This document shows positions 43,191-56,244 of a DNA stretch of 64,000 nucleotides, in pieces. Both the position numbers and the translations under genes were made by a program. Positions within the stretch are counted from its first letter, which is position 1. Every line of letters begins with the position of its first letter. The stretch is from Vibrio echinoideorum. Its GTDB lineage: Bacteria > Pseudomonadota > Gammaproteobacteria > Enterobacterales > Vibrionaceae. The stretch is from the NCBI RefSeq assembly GCF_024347455.1, contig NZ_AP025483.1, forward strand, positions 1,798,001 through 1,862,000, in the 5' to 3' direction. The notes beneath the pieces are model-generated. The model saw nothing but the letters and a program-made list of their open reading frames with translations, was not told the origin of the DNA and did not search any database.

Positions 43191-43217
43191 ACAGAGGCAG
43201 GATATCCCTGCCTCTGT
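43191..43217. repeat. hairpin between glpT and glpQ
   Basis: A perfect 11-bp stem ACAGAGGCAGG/CCTGCCTCTGT with a 5-base loop. No U-run follows on the minus strand. It may stabilise the glpT mRNA end or cause partial termination, adjusting the glpT:glpQ ratio. Confidence 0.7.
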
Positions 43218-43250
43218 TGTCTATTTGTATGACGTTGTCTAATTAGTAAA

Positions 43251-44624
43251 CTACTGAGTTAACGGTTCTTTTTGTTGCTCTAGTTCTTTTTGTTTATGGT
43301 GCGCACGCTCACCTAAGAACGCGTAAATCAGACAAATTATTGAAGCAACACAAGCACCGAGCAAGATAATGAAACCACCATCCCAACCGTAATGGTCAAC
43401 CATAAAGCCAAGTACTGCGTTGGCAGCAACCGCACCGCCTAGGTAGCCAAACAAACCAGTTAAGCCAGCCGCTGTACCTGCCGCTTTTTTAGGTGCAAGC
43501 TCAAGCGCATACAAGCCGATTAGCATTACTGGGCCATAGATAAGGAAACCAATCGCAATCAGTGCCAGCATATCAACCGTTGGGTTGCCTGCTGGGTTTA
43601 GCCAGTACACCAACACAGCGACAGTCACGAGAACCATGAACAGGATCCCTGCAGGTGCGCGTCGGCCCTTAAACAACTTATCTGAAATCCAACCACACAA
43701 TAAAGTGCCAGGGATACCTGCCCACTCGTACAAGAAATAAGCCCAAGACGATTTATCTACTGAGAAATCTTTCGCTTCATTTAAGTAAACCGGAGCCCAA
43801 TCGAGAACACCGTAACGAATCAGGTAAACAAACGCATTCGCGATAGCAATTGACCACAACAACTTATTAGAGAATATATACTTAAAGAAGATTTCTTTAG
43901 CCGTCATCTCTGTCTCGTGAGACTTATCATAGTCATCTGGGTAATCGTCTTTGTGTTCTTCAATAGGAGGTAAACCACAAGACTGAGGTGTATCTCTTAC
44001 TGTGAACCAAACAAAGACAGCAACGAGAGTGGCAAAAAATGCAGGAACATAAAAAGCGGTTCGCCAGTCGTCGTTAAAAGCCCAAAGACCCAATAAGAAC
44101 ATTGGACCAATCAATCCGCCGCCAACATTGTGCGCCACGTTCCATACCGATACTATCTCGCCACGTTCTTTCCGTGACCACCAGTGCACCATGGTTCGCC
44201 CACAAGCCGGCCACCCCATACCTTGGAACCAACCATTCAAGAACAGAAGGATAAACATTGCAGTAATGCTGCCTGTTGCCCATGGCATAAAACCAAAGCA
44301 GAACATAACCAATGCCGACATTAACAAGCCGCCACTGAGGAAGTAACGAGGATTAGATCGATCAGAAACGCTTCCCATCAAAAACTTAGATAAACCGTAA
44401 GCGATTGATACAGCGGCCAAAGCAACCCCTAGCTCTCCTCGGCTGTACCCTTGTTCAATCAGGTATGGCATCGCCAAACTGAAGTTTTTTCGGACTAGGT
44501 AGTAACCCGCATAACCAACAAAGATGCCGAGAAAAAGCTGCCATCGTAAACGTGTGTAGGTGCTATCAATCTTATCTGATGATAAGCGATCGATATGCGC
44601 CATGGGTTTGAATATTCCAAACAT
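43251..44624 (-). CDS. glpT: glycerol-3-phosphate transporter GlpT
   Basis: 457 aa major-facilitator antiporter with 12 membrane segments. [20 protein letters not shown] (about 42-61), [13 protein letters not shown] (about 139-151) and the Arg residues that bind phosphate match E. coli GlpT. It exchanges glycerol-3-phosphate for inorganic phosphate. It leads a leftward operon with glpQ and has several GlpR-like operators upstream. Confidence 0.95.
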   Translation of the reverse strand: MFGIFKPMAHIDRLSSDKIDSTYTRLRWQLFLGIFVGYAGYYLVRKNFSLAMPYLIEQGYSRGELGVALAAVSIAYGLSKFLMGSVSDRSNPRYFLSGGLLMSALVMFCFGFMPWATGSITAMFILLFLNGWFQGMGWPACGRTMVHWWSRKERGEIVSVWNVAHNVGGGLIGPMFLLGLWAFNDDWRTAFYVPAFFATLVAVFVWFTVRDTPQSCGLPPIEEHKDDYPDDYDKSHETEMTAKEIFFKYIFSNKLLWSIAIANAFVYLIRYGVLDWAPVYLNEAKDFSVDKSSWAYFLYEWAGIPGTLLCGWISDKLFKGRRAPAGILFMVLVTVAVLVYWLNPAGNPTVDMLALIAIGFLIYGPVMLIGLYALELAPKKAAGTAAGLTGLFGYLGGAVAANAVLGFMVDHYGWDGGFIILLGACVASIICLIYAFLGERAHHKQKELEQQKEPLTQ

Positions 44625-44659
44625 AGGAACCTCATAATTATTGGGCGATAGAAATTTTA

Positions 44660-44679
44660 AAATGCTCGAACGAAAAAAT
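44660..44679. promoter_or_regulatory. GlpR-like operator 1
   Basis: AAATGCTCGAACGAAAAAAT fits the E. coli GlpR consensus WATKYTCGWWMGAW. It lies about 36 bases upstream of the glpT start, where a repressor could block the promoter. Confidence 0.7.
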
Positions 44680-44683
44680 TAGA

Positions 44684-44699
44684 CGCTCATTCGAAATCA
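44684..44699. promoter_or_regulatory. GlpR-like operator 2
   Basis: CGCTCATTCGAAATCA contains a TCATTCGAAA core, one half of which matches the GlpR half-site. It is spaced 24 bp from operator 1, about two helical turns. Confidence 0.5.
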
Positions 44700-44852
44700 C
44701 GGGCATTGTATGTGCTTCAGGATTAATTTCTGTGATAGAGATATCCATTAACAATAAATAACTTTAAATACAGTATTTTAGTTTCATTTAATTAGACTAC
44801 GCTTCATATTTTCGTTTGCGTGTTTCTGGTTTACCGCAAACTTAAAATGCGT

Positions 44853-44870
44853 ACATTTCGTTCGAATGAG
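44853..44870. promoter_or_regulatory. GlpR-like operator 3
   Basis: ACATTTCGTTCGAATGAG; its reverse complement CTCATTCGAACGAAATGT has the TTCGAACGA core. Located 230 bp upstream of glpT, possibly for DNA looping. Confidence 0.6.
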
Positions 44871-44872
44871 TA

Positions 44873-44889
44873 AATATCGAACAAAATGT
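44873..44889. promoter_or_regulatory. GlpR-like operator 4
   Basis: AATATCGAACAAAATGT, a partial match (TATCGAACAAA) right next to operator 3, with 20-bp centre spacing. Confidence 0.45.
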
Positions 44890-45156
44890 CTTGTAGCAAG
44901 AAGGCTATCAAAACTTCATTTTCTACCAACCAACGAGGTATTTATATTCTATGGCTTTCTTTCGAAGCTAAAATACATAGCCAGTCGTGATGTTAAACCT
45001 ATACTTCCGTTTATTTATTGAACGTTGCTGCTTGCGTATCGTACAACCTCAAGCGATGCAGCAACGCTTAGAACAATTTTGTTTGTTCGCCCACTTATCT
45101 TGGGATGGTGTGCAGTCATCAGCTTCTTATGAATTAAATAAACGATAGGAAATATC

Positions 45157-45867
45157 ATGAACAAATCACTTATCGCTCTTGTGCTTACTGCTGTTTTAGC
45201 TGGCTGTTCATCAGGTGGGACATCTGAACCAGCACAACCTCAATTTGACGGCGACTATGGTTTTGAAAATATCGATCCCGGTTTTGGACAAGATGATACC
45301 GATAACGATGGCGGTTATGAGAATGCAGACCCTGAATATGGTGTTGATGCACCAAGTCTAAAAGACAAAATTGCACAAGCAGATTTAGGTTTCGTCCATA
45401 TCCCAGAATTGGGTGATATTCCATTTTTTAATAAAGATACTGATGAAGCGCACATCGGAGCAGTAAAAGAACGCTCTAGTGAAGAAGAAACGCTTTACAG
45501 CATCTATGTGGATGACAAGCGTGTTGGTGAAATAATAATCCGTGATAGCCATGTCATTATCACTGCTGGCGACAAGGAAATCTCCGGAGAAAGAGAAACC
45601 TATAAAGATACCAATCAGACTTTTTGGACTGTACGAGGTACAAGCGGAAATGTAGTTGGCGACTTTAAGCGCCTAGACGATGGTGTTTGGGTATTTCGCG
45701 AGGAAATTAACCGCGAGACATTCGTTGTTAAATATCACGATGGGCAATGGCATTTCATCCCTATGTCGGATGTGAAAAACAAAATCAAAGACAACATGCC
45801 GTCAAAAGCTGAGATTGTAAAACTACGTACAAAAATACAAGCGAATAAGCTTCGCGCATTGAAGTAG
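45157..45867 (+). CDS. putative lipoprotein, acidic
   Basis: 236 aa. Lipobox LAGC with Cys16 after MNKSLIALVLTAVLAG. Residues 28-66 are very acidic and repeat a Y-E-N-x-DP motif (GFENIDPGFG, YENADPEYG), then a globular part (DKRVGEIIIRDSHVIITAGDKEI) without a recognised domain. The surplus of Asp/Glu might bind calcium, but this is inference. No partner gene is evident. Confidence 0.65.
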   Translation: MNKSLIALVLTAVLAGCSSGGTSEPAQPQFDGDYGFENIDPGFGQDDTDNDGGYENADPEYGVDAPSLKDKIAQADLGFVHIPELGDIPFFNKDTDEAHIGAVKERSSEEETLYSIYVDDKRVGEIIIRDSHVIITAGDKEISGERETYKDTNQTFWTVRGTSGNVVGDFKRLDDGVWVFREEINRETFVVKYHDGQWHFIPMSDVKNKIKDNMPSKAEIVKLRTKIQANKLRALK

Positions 45868-46063
45868 CCATTCAAAAAACAGAACTGGCAGGCATTCAAA
45901 CAGTATGTTTGGATGCTCTTCTTTACCTACCACTATCTAACACAACTCTTTCGGTAAAATGCTTCAATTTCTCAAGGATGATTCGAATTACGTGACCAAA
46001 TTAATGGTTGTCTAGGTTTACACCGAGATCGCCAATATTCTGTAAACATAAGCGAGTGATCAA

Positions 46064-46564
46064 ATGACCATCAAAAGCCTTCCTCTACTGACTCTAGCCG
46101 CTATCTTGTTGTTATCTTTTACTAGTGCTCACGCTTACGAGCAAAACCAAGATGAAACAGCGATTACGTTTGGGCTATCGGCTGAACGAGGTTGGCGCGA
46201 TTGGTCAGCTTCTTACATCAAATACCGTGGTGTTGGTTCTCTGGGGTATGGCTTTGAATTTACACGCTCTGCTTACAACGAGGACACCTCGTCTTATGAA
46301 TACAAACAACGTGACAACGAATATCAGTTTCACGCTCCTATTGGAATCACCGAGAATTTGTACATCACCCCCGGTTACGGGATTAAGCGAACACATACAG
46401 ACGTAGCTTTAGATAGCCGAGAGTTCTCTGACAGCTCAACCAAACAGGTTGGTGGGTTAGATGCAACCTACATTATGGACAGTGGTTTTGTTGTGACAGC
46501 AGGTTTCGATAAAGCTGAAGGCGAAGACCTAGAGTTTTCAATTGGTGCGGGTATCGCGTGGTAA
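46064..46564 (+). CDS. small outer-membrane beta-barrel protein
   Basis: 166 aa. A signal peptide (ending TSAHA) precedes about eight alternating strands (FGLSAERGWRDWSASYIKYRG, YEYKQRDNEYQF, YITPGYGIKRTH) and a C-terminal FSIGAGIAW ending in an aromatic, typical of 8-stranded barrels such as OmpX/OmpW-like. Specific function unknown. Confidence 0.72.
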   Translation: MTIKSLPLLTLAAILLLSFTSAHAYEQNQDETAITFGLSAERGWRDWSASYIKYRGVGSLGYGFEFTRSAYNEDTSSYEYKQRDNEYQFHAPIGITENLYITPGYGIKRTHTDVALDSREFSDSSTKQVGGLDATYIMDSGFVVTAGFDKAEGEDLEFSIGAGIAW

Positions 46565-46601
46565 ACGATGGTGTTGGTGTAGTGACAAACATAGGAAAAC
46601 A

Positions 46602-46630
46602 AAAAGGGCCTAGATTTCTCTAGACCCTTT
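46602..46630 (-). terminator. Rho-independent terminator of the DUF3297 gene
   Basis: AAAGGG-CTAGA/TCTAG-CCCTTT stem around TTTC, with one mismatch. On the minus strand it is followed by TTTTTGTTTT, suiting the leftward DUF3297 gene. Confidence 0.8.
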
Positions 46631-46718
46631 CAAGTAATAACGTTTGGTGACTTTATGTTGGCTAATTAAACACAACATTAGCTAATTACACGAAATAGCA
46701 GTTAGTCACACAAAGTGA

Positions 46719-46973
46719 TTATTCTTCGATGTAAAAAGCTTCTACAGAGCCTTTTAGAGTAATAAGCATTGGCTGACCACGACGATCTAGCGCTTTAGGT
46801 GAAGGGATCTTAACCCAACCTTCGCTGATGCAGTATTCTTCAACATCAGTACGCTCTTTACCATTTAGACGAATGCCGATTGGGTATTCGAAACACTCAG
46901 CCACGTGGTGTGGGCTGCGTGGGTTGCCTGCAAGATGATCTGGTAAAGCTGGTCTTGAATTAGTATCGCTCAT
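46719..46973 (-). CDS. DUF3297-family protein
   Basis: 84 aa from the ATG at 46973, which has AGGT 8 nt upstream. SDTNSRPALPDHLAGNPRSPHHVAECFEY and GIRLNGKERTDVEEYCISEGWVKI, RRGQPM are strongly conserved in DUF3297, a small glutathione-peroxidase-linked family of unknown role. Confidence 0.9.
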   Translation of the reverse strand: MSDTNSRPALPDHLAGNPRSPHHVAECFEYPIGIRLNGKERTDVEEYCISEGWVKIPSPKALDRRGQPMLITLKGSVEAFYIEE

Positions 46974-47209
46974 GTTCATTACCTGTATGTACATAAATAG
47001 AAAAAGTGCGTCATTCTAGTCAATATAGGCTTTGTGCTCAACAACTGCTGCAATAAATCGTATTGATCGTTTTAATCAGCATCTAGTTGTTTGATTTAAA
47101 GGCAGTATGGACATGAGTTTCAACGAAAGTTTTGCGTTATGGATAAAGGGATAAACAATGAACTTAATAAAAGCACCCTGCCCGATGGCCGAGTGCCTAT
47201 AAACCAGAG

Positions 47210-49417
47210 TTACCAGTCGTAGGTTACACTTGCAATCACGTTACGGCGATCACCGTAATAACAAGTACCAAACGTAGTATCACTACAAGTAGCGATATAA
47301 TCTTTATCTGCTAAATTCTTCGCTGCGACTTGGAACTTGTAGTCTTCGATACGGTAGCTCAGCGTTGCATCAAACAATGTGTATGAAGGAACTACGTTAG
47401 TCTCTGTATTATCAGCGTATGATTCACCAACGTAACGCGCACCGGCACCGACTGTTAGTCCATCTAATGGACCATTTAGGAAACGGTAGTTTGCCCAAGC
47501 TGAAGCGAGTTGGTCAGCAATTTGTGAAGGCGTGTTGCCTACATTACTGCTTGTCGAATCTGCTGTTATTTCAGAATCGATGAATGAAATGTTACCAATT
47601 AAGGTTAGTGCTTCAGTCACGTTTGCGACAGCTTCTAGCTCTAGACCACGGTTACGAACCTCACCAATTTGCGTTAGTTGACCAGCGACCTGACGCGCTA
47701 AGTTTTCTTTCGATACTTCAAACGCAGCAATATTGAAGTAACCATCGAAACTACGCGGTTGATACTTCAAACCTACTTCGTACTGATCGCCACGTTCCGG
47801 CTTAGCTGGGTTCCCATTTTGATCTAATTGAATAATCGGATTAAACGACTGTGCATAGCTCGCGTATGGTGTAAAACCACTATCCATCAAGTAAGCAACA
47901 CCGAAGTTGGTCGTCCATTCTTCATTATCAACCTTAGTTTTAGCTCCGGTTGTTGTGTTATGTGTCTTGTTTTCAGAATCATCATAACGAACACCAATTT
48001 GAACAGCCCACTTGTCTGCAATCATCATTTGATTTTGTATATACAGACCTAACTGATTGTTTTTAGTTTTCGTCGTTTGACGCTGTGACTCTGTATACGG
48101 TTGCTGAGTAACTGGATTGAATAACGTAATATTACTGCCGTAGTTTGGATTAAATATGTTAAACAATGGGTTGCCGTCAGATAGAACGATAGGATCCCCT
48201 GTCAACCTGTTTAGAGGATAGTCTTTGCTCTCAATATCAATACTTTGATAATCAATACCAGCTAAAAGAGTATGGTCTACAGAACCGGTTGTGAACTTAT
48301 GAATAACGCGATTATCCATGTTAAACGCATCAGACGTACCCTCTTCTGTCGTTGCACCACGAACTACAGAAGTATTAGTTGGATCTAACGGACCATAGCC
48401 CAAGTCTTTCGCATAGCCAATCGTGTACATTTGACGAAGGTTGATGTCCATCTTGCTGTAACGCGTGTTCTGCATGAAATAAGTGCTGTCATTGAAATGA
48501 TGTTCAAATTCATAACCTACTGACAATTGTTCACGCTCGAACGTTTCCCAATCTGTATTACCTACCGCAGTGCTATCACTGATTTTTCCATTTGGATTCG
48601 ACGTTAACGTCCCTTCCATTGGTAAGAATTGTAGGTACGGATCAGAATCATCTTTTTGGTAGCTAGTTAGCAGCGTGATTTTGGTGTCATCTGTGAATTT
48701 ATAAGCAAGAGAAGGGGCAATAAAAATGCGTTCAGCTTCTACTCCATCAACACGGCTGCCATTTTTACGACCAAGCGCTTGCAGACGAAACGCCATTTTA
48801 TCGTTAACTTCAGAGTTCACATCCAAGCTAATTTGCTTGCGATCATCAGTGCCGTATTCAATAGCAAATTGACCAGAACCACCGTCAAATTGAGGTCGCT
48901 TGCTCACAACGTTTATTACGCCACCTGGAGGGGTTTGCCCGTACAGTGCAGAACCAGGGCCACGCAGAATCTCTACACGTTCCAAGCCGAACGGGTCGAT
49001 TTGCCAACTGTAGAAGCCTGATGAGTACAAACGCGTTCCATCTTGATACAAGCCGCTGTTGGCTTGCTTAAAACCACGGATAACAAACCAATCTTGCTTG
49101 TTGTCTTCACCAAAATAGTTGGCTTGGATGCTCGGCGTATATTGCAGTGCATCGGCAATACTGATTGACGCTCGATCGTCCATCTGTTCACGAGTTACGA
49201 TAGAAATAGCACGAGGTGTCTCGCCTATCGCAACGTCTGTTTTTGTTGCTGTTCGACTGCTTAATCCTACGTAACTAAAATCTGGACCTACTGAGCTGTC
49301 TTCAAGCTGCTGCCCAATAACGACAACGGTTTCATCTTCGTTGGCTTGAACCATTCCTGACGATATAACTAAAGCGACCGCAAGTGCTGTTGGGGTACGC
49401 ATAAAGTGCCGATTCAT
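47210..49417 (-). CDS. TonB-dependent siderophore receptor (FhuA/FoxA-like)
   Basis: 735 aa from Met at 49417 (AAAGGAG 6 nt upstream); the 17 upstream codons are not needed. A signal peptide precedes the TonB box DETVVVIGQ, then a plug (AIGETPRAISIVTREQM, ILRGPGSALYGQTPPGGVINVVSKRPQ) and a 22-strand barrel ending YGDRRNVIASVTYDW. It imports a ferric siderophore. The gene follows the exporter by 110 nt. A hydroxamate-type ligand is likely from the fhuCDB context. Confidence 0.92.
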   Translation of the reverse strand: MNRHFMRTPTALAVALVISSGMVQANEDETVVVIGQQLEDSSVGPDFSYVGLSSRTATKTDVAIGETPRAISIVTREQMDDRASISIADALQYTPSIQANYFGEDNKQDWFVIRGFKQANSGLYQDGTRLYSSGFYSWQIDPFGLERVEILRGPGSALYGQTPPGGVINVVSKRPQFDGGSGQFAIEYGTDDRKQISLDVNSEVNDKMAFRLQALGRKNGSRVDGVEAERIFIAPSLAYKFTDDTKITLLTSYQKDDSDPYLQFLPMEGTLTSNPNGKISDSTAVGNTDWETFEREQLSVGYEFEHHFNDSTYFMQNTRYSKMDINLRQMYTIGYAKDLGYGPLDPTNTSVVRGATTEEGTSDAFNMDNRVIHKFTTGSVDHTLLAGIDYQSIDIESKDYPLNRLTGDPIVLSDGNPLFNIFNPNYGSNITLFNPVTQQPYTESQRQTTKTKNNQLGLYIQNQMMIADKWAVQIGVRYDDSENKTHNTTTGAKTKVDNEEWTTNFGVAYLMDSGFTPYASYAQSFNPIIQLDQNGNPAKPERGDQYEVGLKYQPRSFDGYFNIAAFEVSKENLARQVAGQLTQIGEVRNRGLELEAVANVTEALTLIGNISFIDSEITADSTSSNVGNTPSQIADQLASAWANYRFLNGPLDGLTVGAGARYVGESYADNTETNVVPSYTLFDATLSYRIEDYKFQVAAKNLADKDYIATCSDTTFGTCYYGDRRNVIASVTYDW

Positions 49418-49527
49418 ATAATTCTCCTTTAATACGGCTATGAACCAATTGAAATAAAACACAAACAATCACTGTAATTTTTACTATTCAATTGTTTGTT
49501 TTTGAACCTAACTCGGCTCTTAAATAC

Positions 49528-51183
49528 TCAAGCCACAACACTCTCTAGTGCTTGGTGCGCTTGAGCCAAATTCCCTTTACTCAACTCAATAAGATTGCCG
49601 GTGTCCATTTTAAAAATACGGTCAGCGGCATCAAAATAAGCGTCATCATGAGTAATCGCGATGACAGTCACGCCACGTTGTTTAAGCAGTGGTAATAACT
49701 GACGGTAAAACAGTTTTCTAAAACGTGGATCCTGATCAGCGGCCCATTCATCAAGCAGAATACAACCGCGTTTTTCGAGTACTGACATCATCAGTGCCAG
49801 TCGCTTTCGTTGACCTTGCGAGTAGCGAACGTCACTTAACTTACCTTGCTGGTGGTCAACCTTGTGTGCCATTTCAAGACGGACCATCCATTCGTCAATA
49901 TCTTTGCTATCGATGTCTTGACCTTCACCATCGACAATTTGATGGAATAGATGAAAATCACTGAACACAGCCGAGAATTGATGGCGATAATCTTGCCAAT
50001 GCGTTCGAGTCACCTCATTACCATCGACATAAACTTGGCCAGAATGCGGTCGGTAGAGCCCGGTGAGCAAACGAGCAAAGGTCGATTTACCACTGCCATT
50101 GCCACCAATAATGAAGATGTGTTCGCCGCGTTCTATTTTGAAATTAATTGGACCTACGCCGAATGCATCGCCATCAGAATCTGAGCGATAACGATAGCTA
50201 GCACCCACGAGTTCTAGTGAATTGAATACTTTGGTTTTTGCCGGTTTCGGATTCAGGCTTCGATCGGTACTCAACTCTAACGACGACAACTTCTTCATCG
50301 AAATGTTGGCAGTGATCAATGTAGGGATAGACCCTACTGCAGACATCAATGGTGTTCTCATAAACAACACGACCAACGCGAATGCAGACGCGACTTCTAA
50401 CGTCGCCCAACCTAAGCCAGTCGCCAGGTAAAAGTTCAAACCGATCAACGCCAATACCACGGTGTTCGCCATGTTGGCAGCAAAACCATTTAAGATGTCG
50501 GCTTGTGTCACTTCGTTTCGATAACCTTCAGCATTCACTGAGAAGGTTTCGTCGAAATAGCGTTTGGCTCTGAATGGGTTCAACGACAGCTCTTTGCGGC
50601 CATCAATCAAGGACTGGTAATCGTGATATAACTTGTCATCGTATTCTCGAACCTGTTTGACGTGTGTCGTAATTCTCGTCACTAGCGTGTAGCCAATGAC
50701 ACCCGTTAACGACAACATCAGCACGCTAACACCAAACAAAGGCATCGATAGAAAAGCCAGATAACCAAGAGCGACAATCGTGAGCACCAAGCCGTAAATC
50801 AATTCAGGTAAATGTACGAAAGCGATGGTGATGTTGCGAATATCGGTGTTCAGTGAAGCGAGCACACCTGCGCTCCCTACTTTTTCCACTTGCTCAATAT
50901 CAGTGTTCAACAGCTGAGAAACCAACTCACAACGTTTGTTGTAAACGAACTTATGACCCAATTTATGAAGTGCGACTTGAGCAACGGTGGCTGTCACCAA
51001 CAACCCAATCAGCAGCAAAGTAAACTGAATTAAGGTATCGGAAAGCGATCCACTGCTTTCTAGTAATTTATGTTGAATAAACGCAATCACGCCCACACTC
51101 AGGAACGCACTCGCAATACTCAACAAGATGACCAGAGACAATGATTTTTTCTGTTTCTCAGCCAACAATAGGATCAGTCCCAT
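49528..51183 (-). CDS. cyclic-peptide/siderophore ABC exporter (PvdE/SyrD/YojI type)
   Basis: 551 aa; Met5 of the longest frame (51183) matches the family N-terminus. Six hydrophobic segments (about 10-290) precede the ATPase domain: IIGGNGSGKSTFARLL, YSQGQRKRLALMM and CILLDEWAADQDP. This subfamily exports pyoverdine precursors or cyclic peptides. A strong Fur box lies upstream. With the downstream TonB receptor it may form an export-import pair. Confidence 0.88.
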   Translation of the reverse strand: MGLILLLAEKQKKSLSLVILLSIASAFLSVGVIAFIQHKLLESSGSLSDTLIQFTLLLIGLLVTATVAQVALHKLGHKFVYNKRCELVSQLLNTDIEQVEKVGSAGVLASLNTDIRNITIAFVHLPELIYGLVLTIVALGYLAFLSMPLFGVSVLMLSLTGVIGYTLVTRITTHVKQVREYDDKLYHDYQSLIDGRKELSLNPFRAKRYFDETFSVNAEGYRNEVTQADILNGFAANMANTVVLALIGLNFYLATGLGWATLEVASAFALVVLFMRTPLMSAVGSIPTLITANISMKKLSSLELSTDRSLNPKPAKTKVFNSLELVGASYRYRSDSDGDAFGVGPINFKIERGEHIFIIGGNGSGKSTFARLLTGLYRPHSGQVYVDGNEVTRTHWQDYRHQFSAVFSDFHLFHQIVDGEGQDIDSKDIDEWMVRLEMAHKVDHQQGKLSDVRYSQGQRKRLALMMSVLEKRGCILLDEWAADQDPRFRKLFYRQLLPLLKQRGVTVIAITHDDAYFDAADRIFKMDTGNLIELSKGNLAQAHQALESVVA

Positions 51184-51207
51184 CTCACACACCATTCAAT
51201 TAATTAT

Positions 51208-51226
51208 TATTGTGATTATCATTATC
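51208..51226. promoter_or_regulatory. Fur box before the exporter
   Basis: The minus strand reads GATAATGATAATCACAATA, matching the 19-bp Fur consensus GATAATGATAATCATTATC at 14 leading bases. It sits 25 bp upstream of the exporter start, so the exporter and receptor should be iron-repressed. Confidence 0.88.
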
Positions 51227-51353
51227 AACTAATTGATAAGTAACCCTCGTTTAAGCCAAACTTAATCACGTTGTTATTTTTGTTTCTGTCTTTATCACTA
51301 GAACGCAAGACTCGCTAGCTATCAGTCACCTGATATCATCACAAGCTAATAGT

Positions 51354-54333
<2,980 letters not shown>

Positions 54334-54337
<4 letters not shown>

Positions 54338-55137
54338 GCTGGCTCCAAATCACCAGGCATCGCAACTGGGTAACCGGCTGAATGCTGAGTAATGTGCATC
54401 GGCACCCCATAGATATCTCTCAGTACCGACTCTTGAAAGACCTCATCAACCTCACCTTCAATCAGTAACTCCCCACTATGTAGGGCAATGATATGGTCGC
54501 AGAAACGTGCTGCCATGTTGATGTCGTGAATTACGATGATCACACCTATGTTTAACGTTTCGCTCAGTCGTTTAATCAGCGTTAGCATTTCAATCTGATG
54601 ACCGATATCGAGCGCTGCTAGAGGCTCATCGAGCAAAAGGTATTTGGTGCGCTGTGCTAGTAACATCGCTAACCAGACTCTCTGACGTTCTCCGCCAGAC
54701 AAGGTATCAACCAAACGGTCTGAATATTTGGTGGTATCAGTCAGCTGCATCGCCTCTTGAACATATTGCTTGTCTTTACTTGAGAGTCGACCCAACAATC
54801 CGTGCCAAGGGTAACGACCAAAACTGACTAAGTCTTCACCAGACAAACTGTCGGTTGCCGGCAAGTGTTGAGGTAAATATGCAATCTGCTGAGCGAAGTC
54901 TTTGTCTGACCATTTAGTGATGATTTTATCTTTGAGAAAGATATCACCTGATGTTGCACTTTGTTGCTTGGCTAACAACTTCAATAAGGTCGATTTCCCC
55001 GAACCATTGTGCCCAACCAAAGCGTAAATCTTTCCTTGTTCAAAAGACACATTGAACGCCTTAAGCAGTTGCTTATCCCCTACGCTAAAACCGAGTCCCT
55101 TTGCTTCGAGCATACCTTCAACCTTAAAACACATCAT
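54334..55137 (-). CDS. fhuC: ferric-siderophore ABC ATPase FhuC
   Basis: 267 aa. GHNGSGKSTLLKLL (Walker A), YLPQHLPATDSLSGEDLVSFGRYPWHG, signature TLSGGERQRVWLAMLLAQ and YLLLDEPLAALDIGHQ are close to E. coli FhuC. It powers ferric hydroxamate import. First gene of the fhuCDB operon; the Fur box at 55216 lies 79 bp upstream. Confidence 0.94.
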
Positions 55138-55215
55138 TCACTAAACATTTAATGAAATATGAACATATTCATAAAATCATTAACAGACACGCTTTTATAC
55201 ACTCGCAAAAAATCA

Positions 55216-55234
55216 AATGCAAACGATTTTCATT
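55216..55234. promoter_or_regulatory. Fur box in the fhuC / PPTase divergent promoter
   Basis: AATGCAAACGATTTTCATT matches the Vibrio Fur consensus AATGATAATNATTATCATT at about 15 of 19 bases. It lies between fhuCDB (leftward) and the phosphopantetheinyl transferase gene (rightward), so one site could control both. Confidence 0.78.
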
Positions 55235-55354
55235 TAGATTAAACTATATGCCATACGAGCTTTTTCCCTATAATTTAAAGGGTTAGCGAAGTAAGCTCGG
55301 TAACAACACGACACAATTCCACTTTCACTTTGTTATAAATGGGTTAATCGCTTT

Positions 55355-56098
55355 ATGAGTCAGATGTTCATCCCTATGTCGAAACCCACCCAATTTTTTG
55401 ACAACGAACTGAGAGCTCACCTGCCCTCATTAGGTGTACGGTTTAATATCAACATCACATCATTCGATCACAAAACCTTTGATTCCAGTTGGTTCAAACA
55501 CACCAACATCCACCAGCCCATTAAAATCAGTCGGTCAGTAAAAACCAGACAAGCTGAATACTTTGCGGGGCGTTATCTCGCGGCAGTAAAGCTCAAGACT
55601 TTAAATAAAGAAGATCACCAACTGACGAGTTACCCTGACCGAAGCCCGGCTTGGCCAAGTGAAACCATTGGATCGATTTCTCATGCTGAAGGAGTGCTCG
55701 CGATTGTCGTAGAGACAAGCTTACAGAGCAATAAAGAGAATATTGGAATAGACATCCAACCTAAGATCTCGCGTGTTGTCGCTGAAGAAATTGGCAGTAT
55801 TGTCGCGACACCTGAAGAGGTTGATGTCGCACTTAAACAAGGTTGGAGCCTGGAAGACGCGATAGCGCTGTTGTTCTCGACCAAAGAGTCGATTTACAAA
55901 GCGCTAATGGTTTTTTCAGAAACCACTTTGGATTTCAAATCCGTTAGGCTTTGCGCTATCGACAAAGCATCAATGCAATTTGAATTGAGTTCTGAGGTGA
56001 CGTTGAAGCAAGGGGGGCTGCATTCACTCTGTTGCGACTACCAATATTTGGAATCACACCAAGTGTATCTTACAGCGTGTTACTGTTTCCTCGAATGA
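55355..56098 (+). CDS. Sfp/EntD-type 4'-phosphopantetheinyl transferase
   Basis: 247 aa. RQAEYFAGRYLAA (about 67-79), GSISHAEG, GIDIQ (the Mg2+-binding Asp pair) and FSTKESIYKAL (about 180-190) are the family motifs. It attaches phosphopantetheine from CoA to carrier proteins of siderophore synthases. No such synthase is in this window, so its target lies elsewhere. Divergent from fhuCDB over a shared Fur box. Confidence 0.88.
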   Translation: MSQMFIPMSKPTQFFDNELRAHLPSLGVRFNINITSFDHKTFDSSWFKHTNIHQPIKISRSVKTRQAEYFAGRYLAAVKLKTLNKEDHQLTSYPDRSPAWPSETIGSISHAEGVLAIVVETSLQSNKENIGIDIQPKISRVVAEEIGSIVATPEEVDVALKQGWSLEDAIALLFSTKESIYKALMVFSETTLDFKSVRLCAIDKASMQFELSSEVTLKQGGLHSLCCDYQYLESHQVYLTACYCFLE

Positions 56099-56244
56099 TT
56101 TAATGATGACGAGGATGGTAGAGCTAAGAGCTCAGGCCTTTAGCTTCTTACGTTGTTAACTTGTCAGGCTCTATAGGCTCACCTTCCCATAAGCTTATAA
56201 ACCCATAAGTTAATAAGTTCATAAGATAAACTAAGCTAATCAGC

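Larger units (their letters stand above)
44625..45156. promoter_or_regulatory. 532-bp regulatory region between glpT and the lipoprotein gene
   Basis: No gene is supported. It contains the four GlpR-like sites, a weak CRP-like half-site (TGTGATAGAGATATCCAT near 44731-44748), and a 9-bp inverted repeat CGTTGCTGC/GCAGCAACG (45023-45031 and 45058-45066) upstream of the rightward lipoprotein gene. Confidence 0.6.

Noticed and set aside
44725..44750. CRP site before glpT
   Set aside because: Only one half (TGTGA) fits; the second half deviates too much to list as a site.
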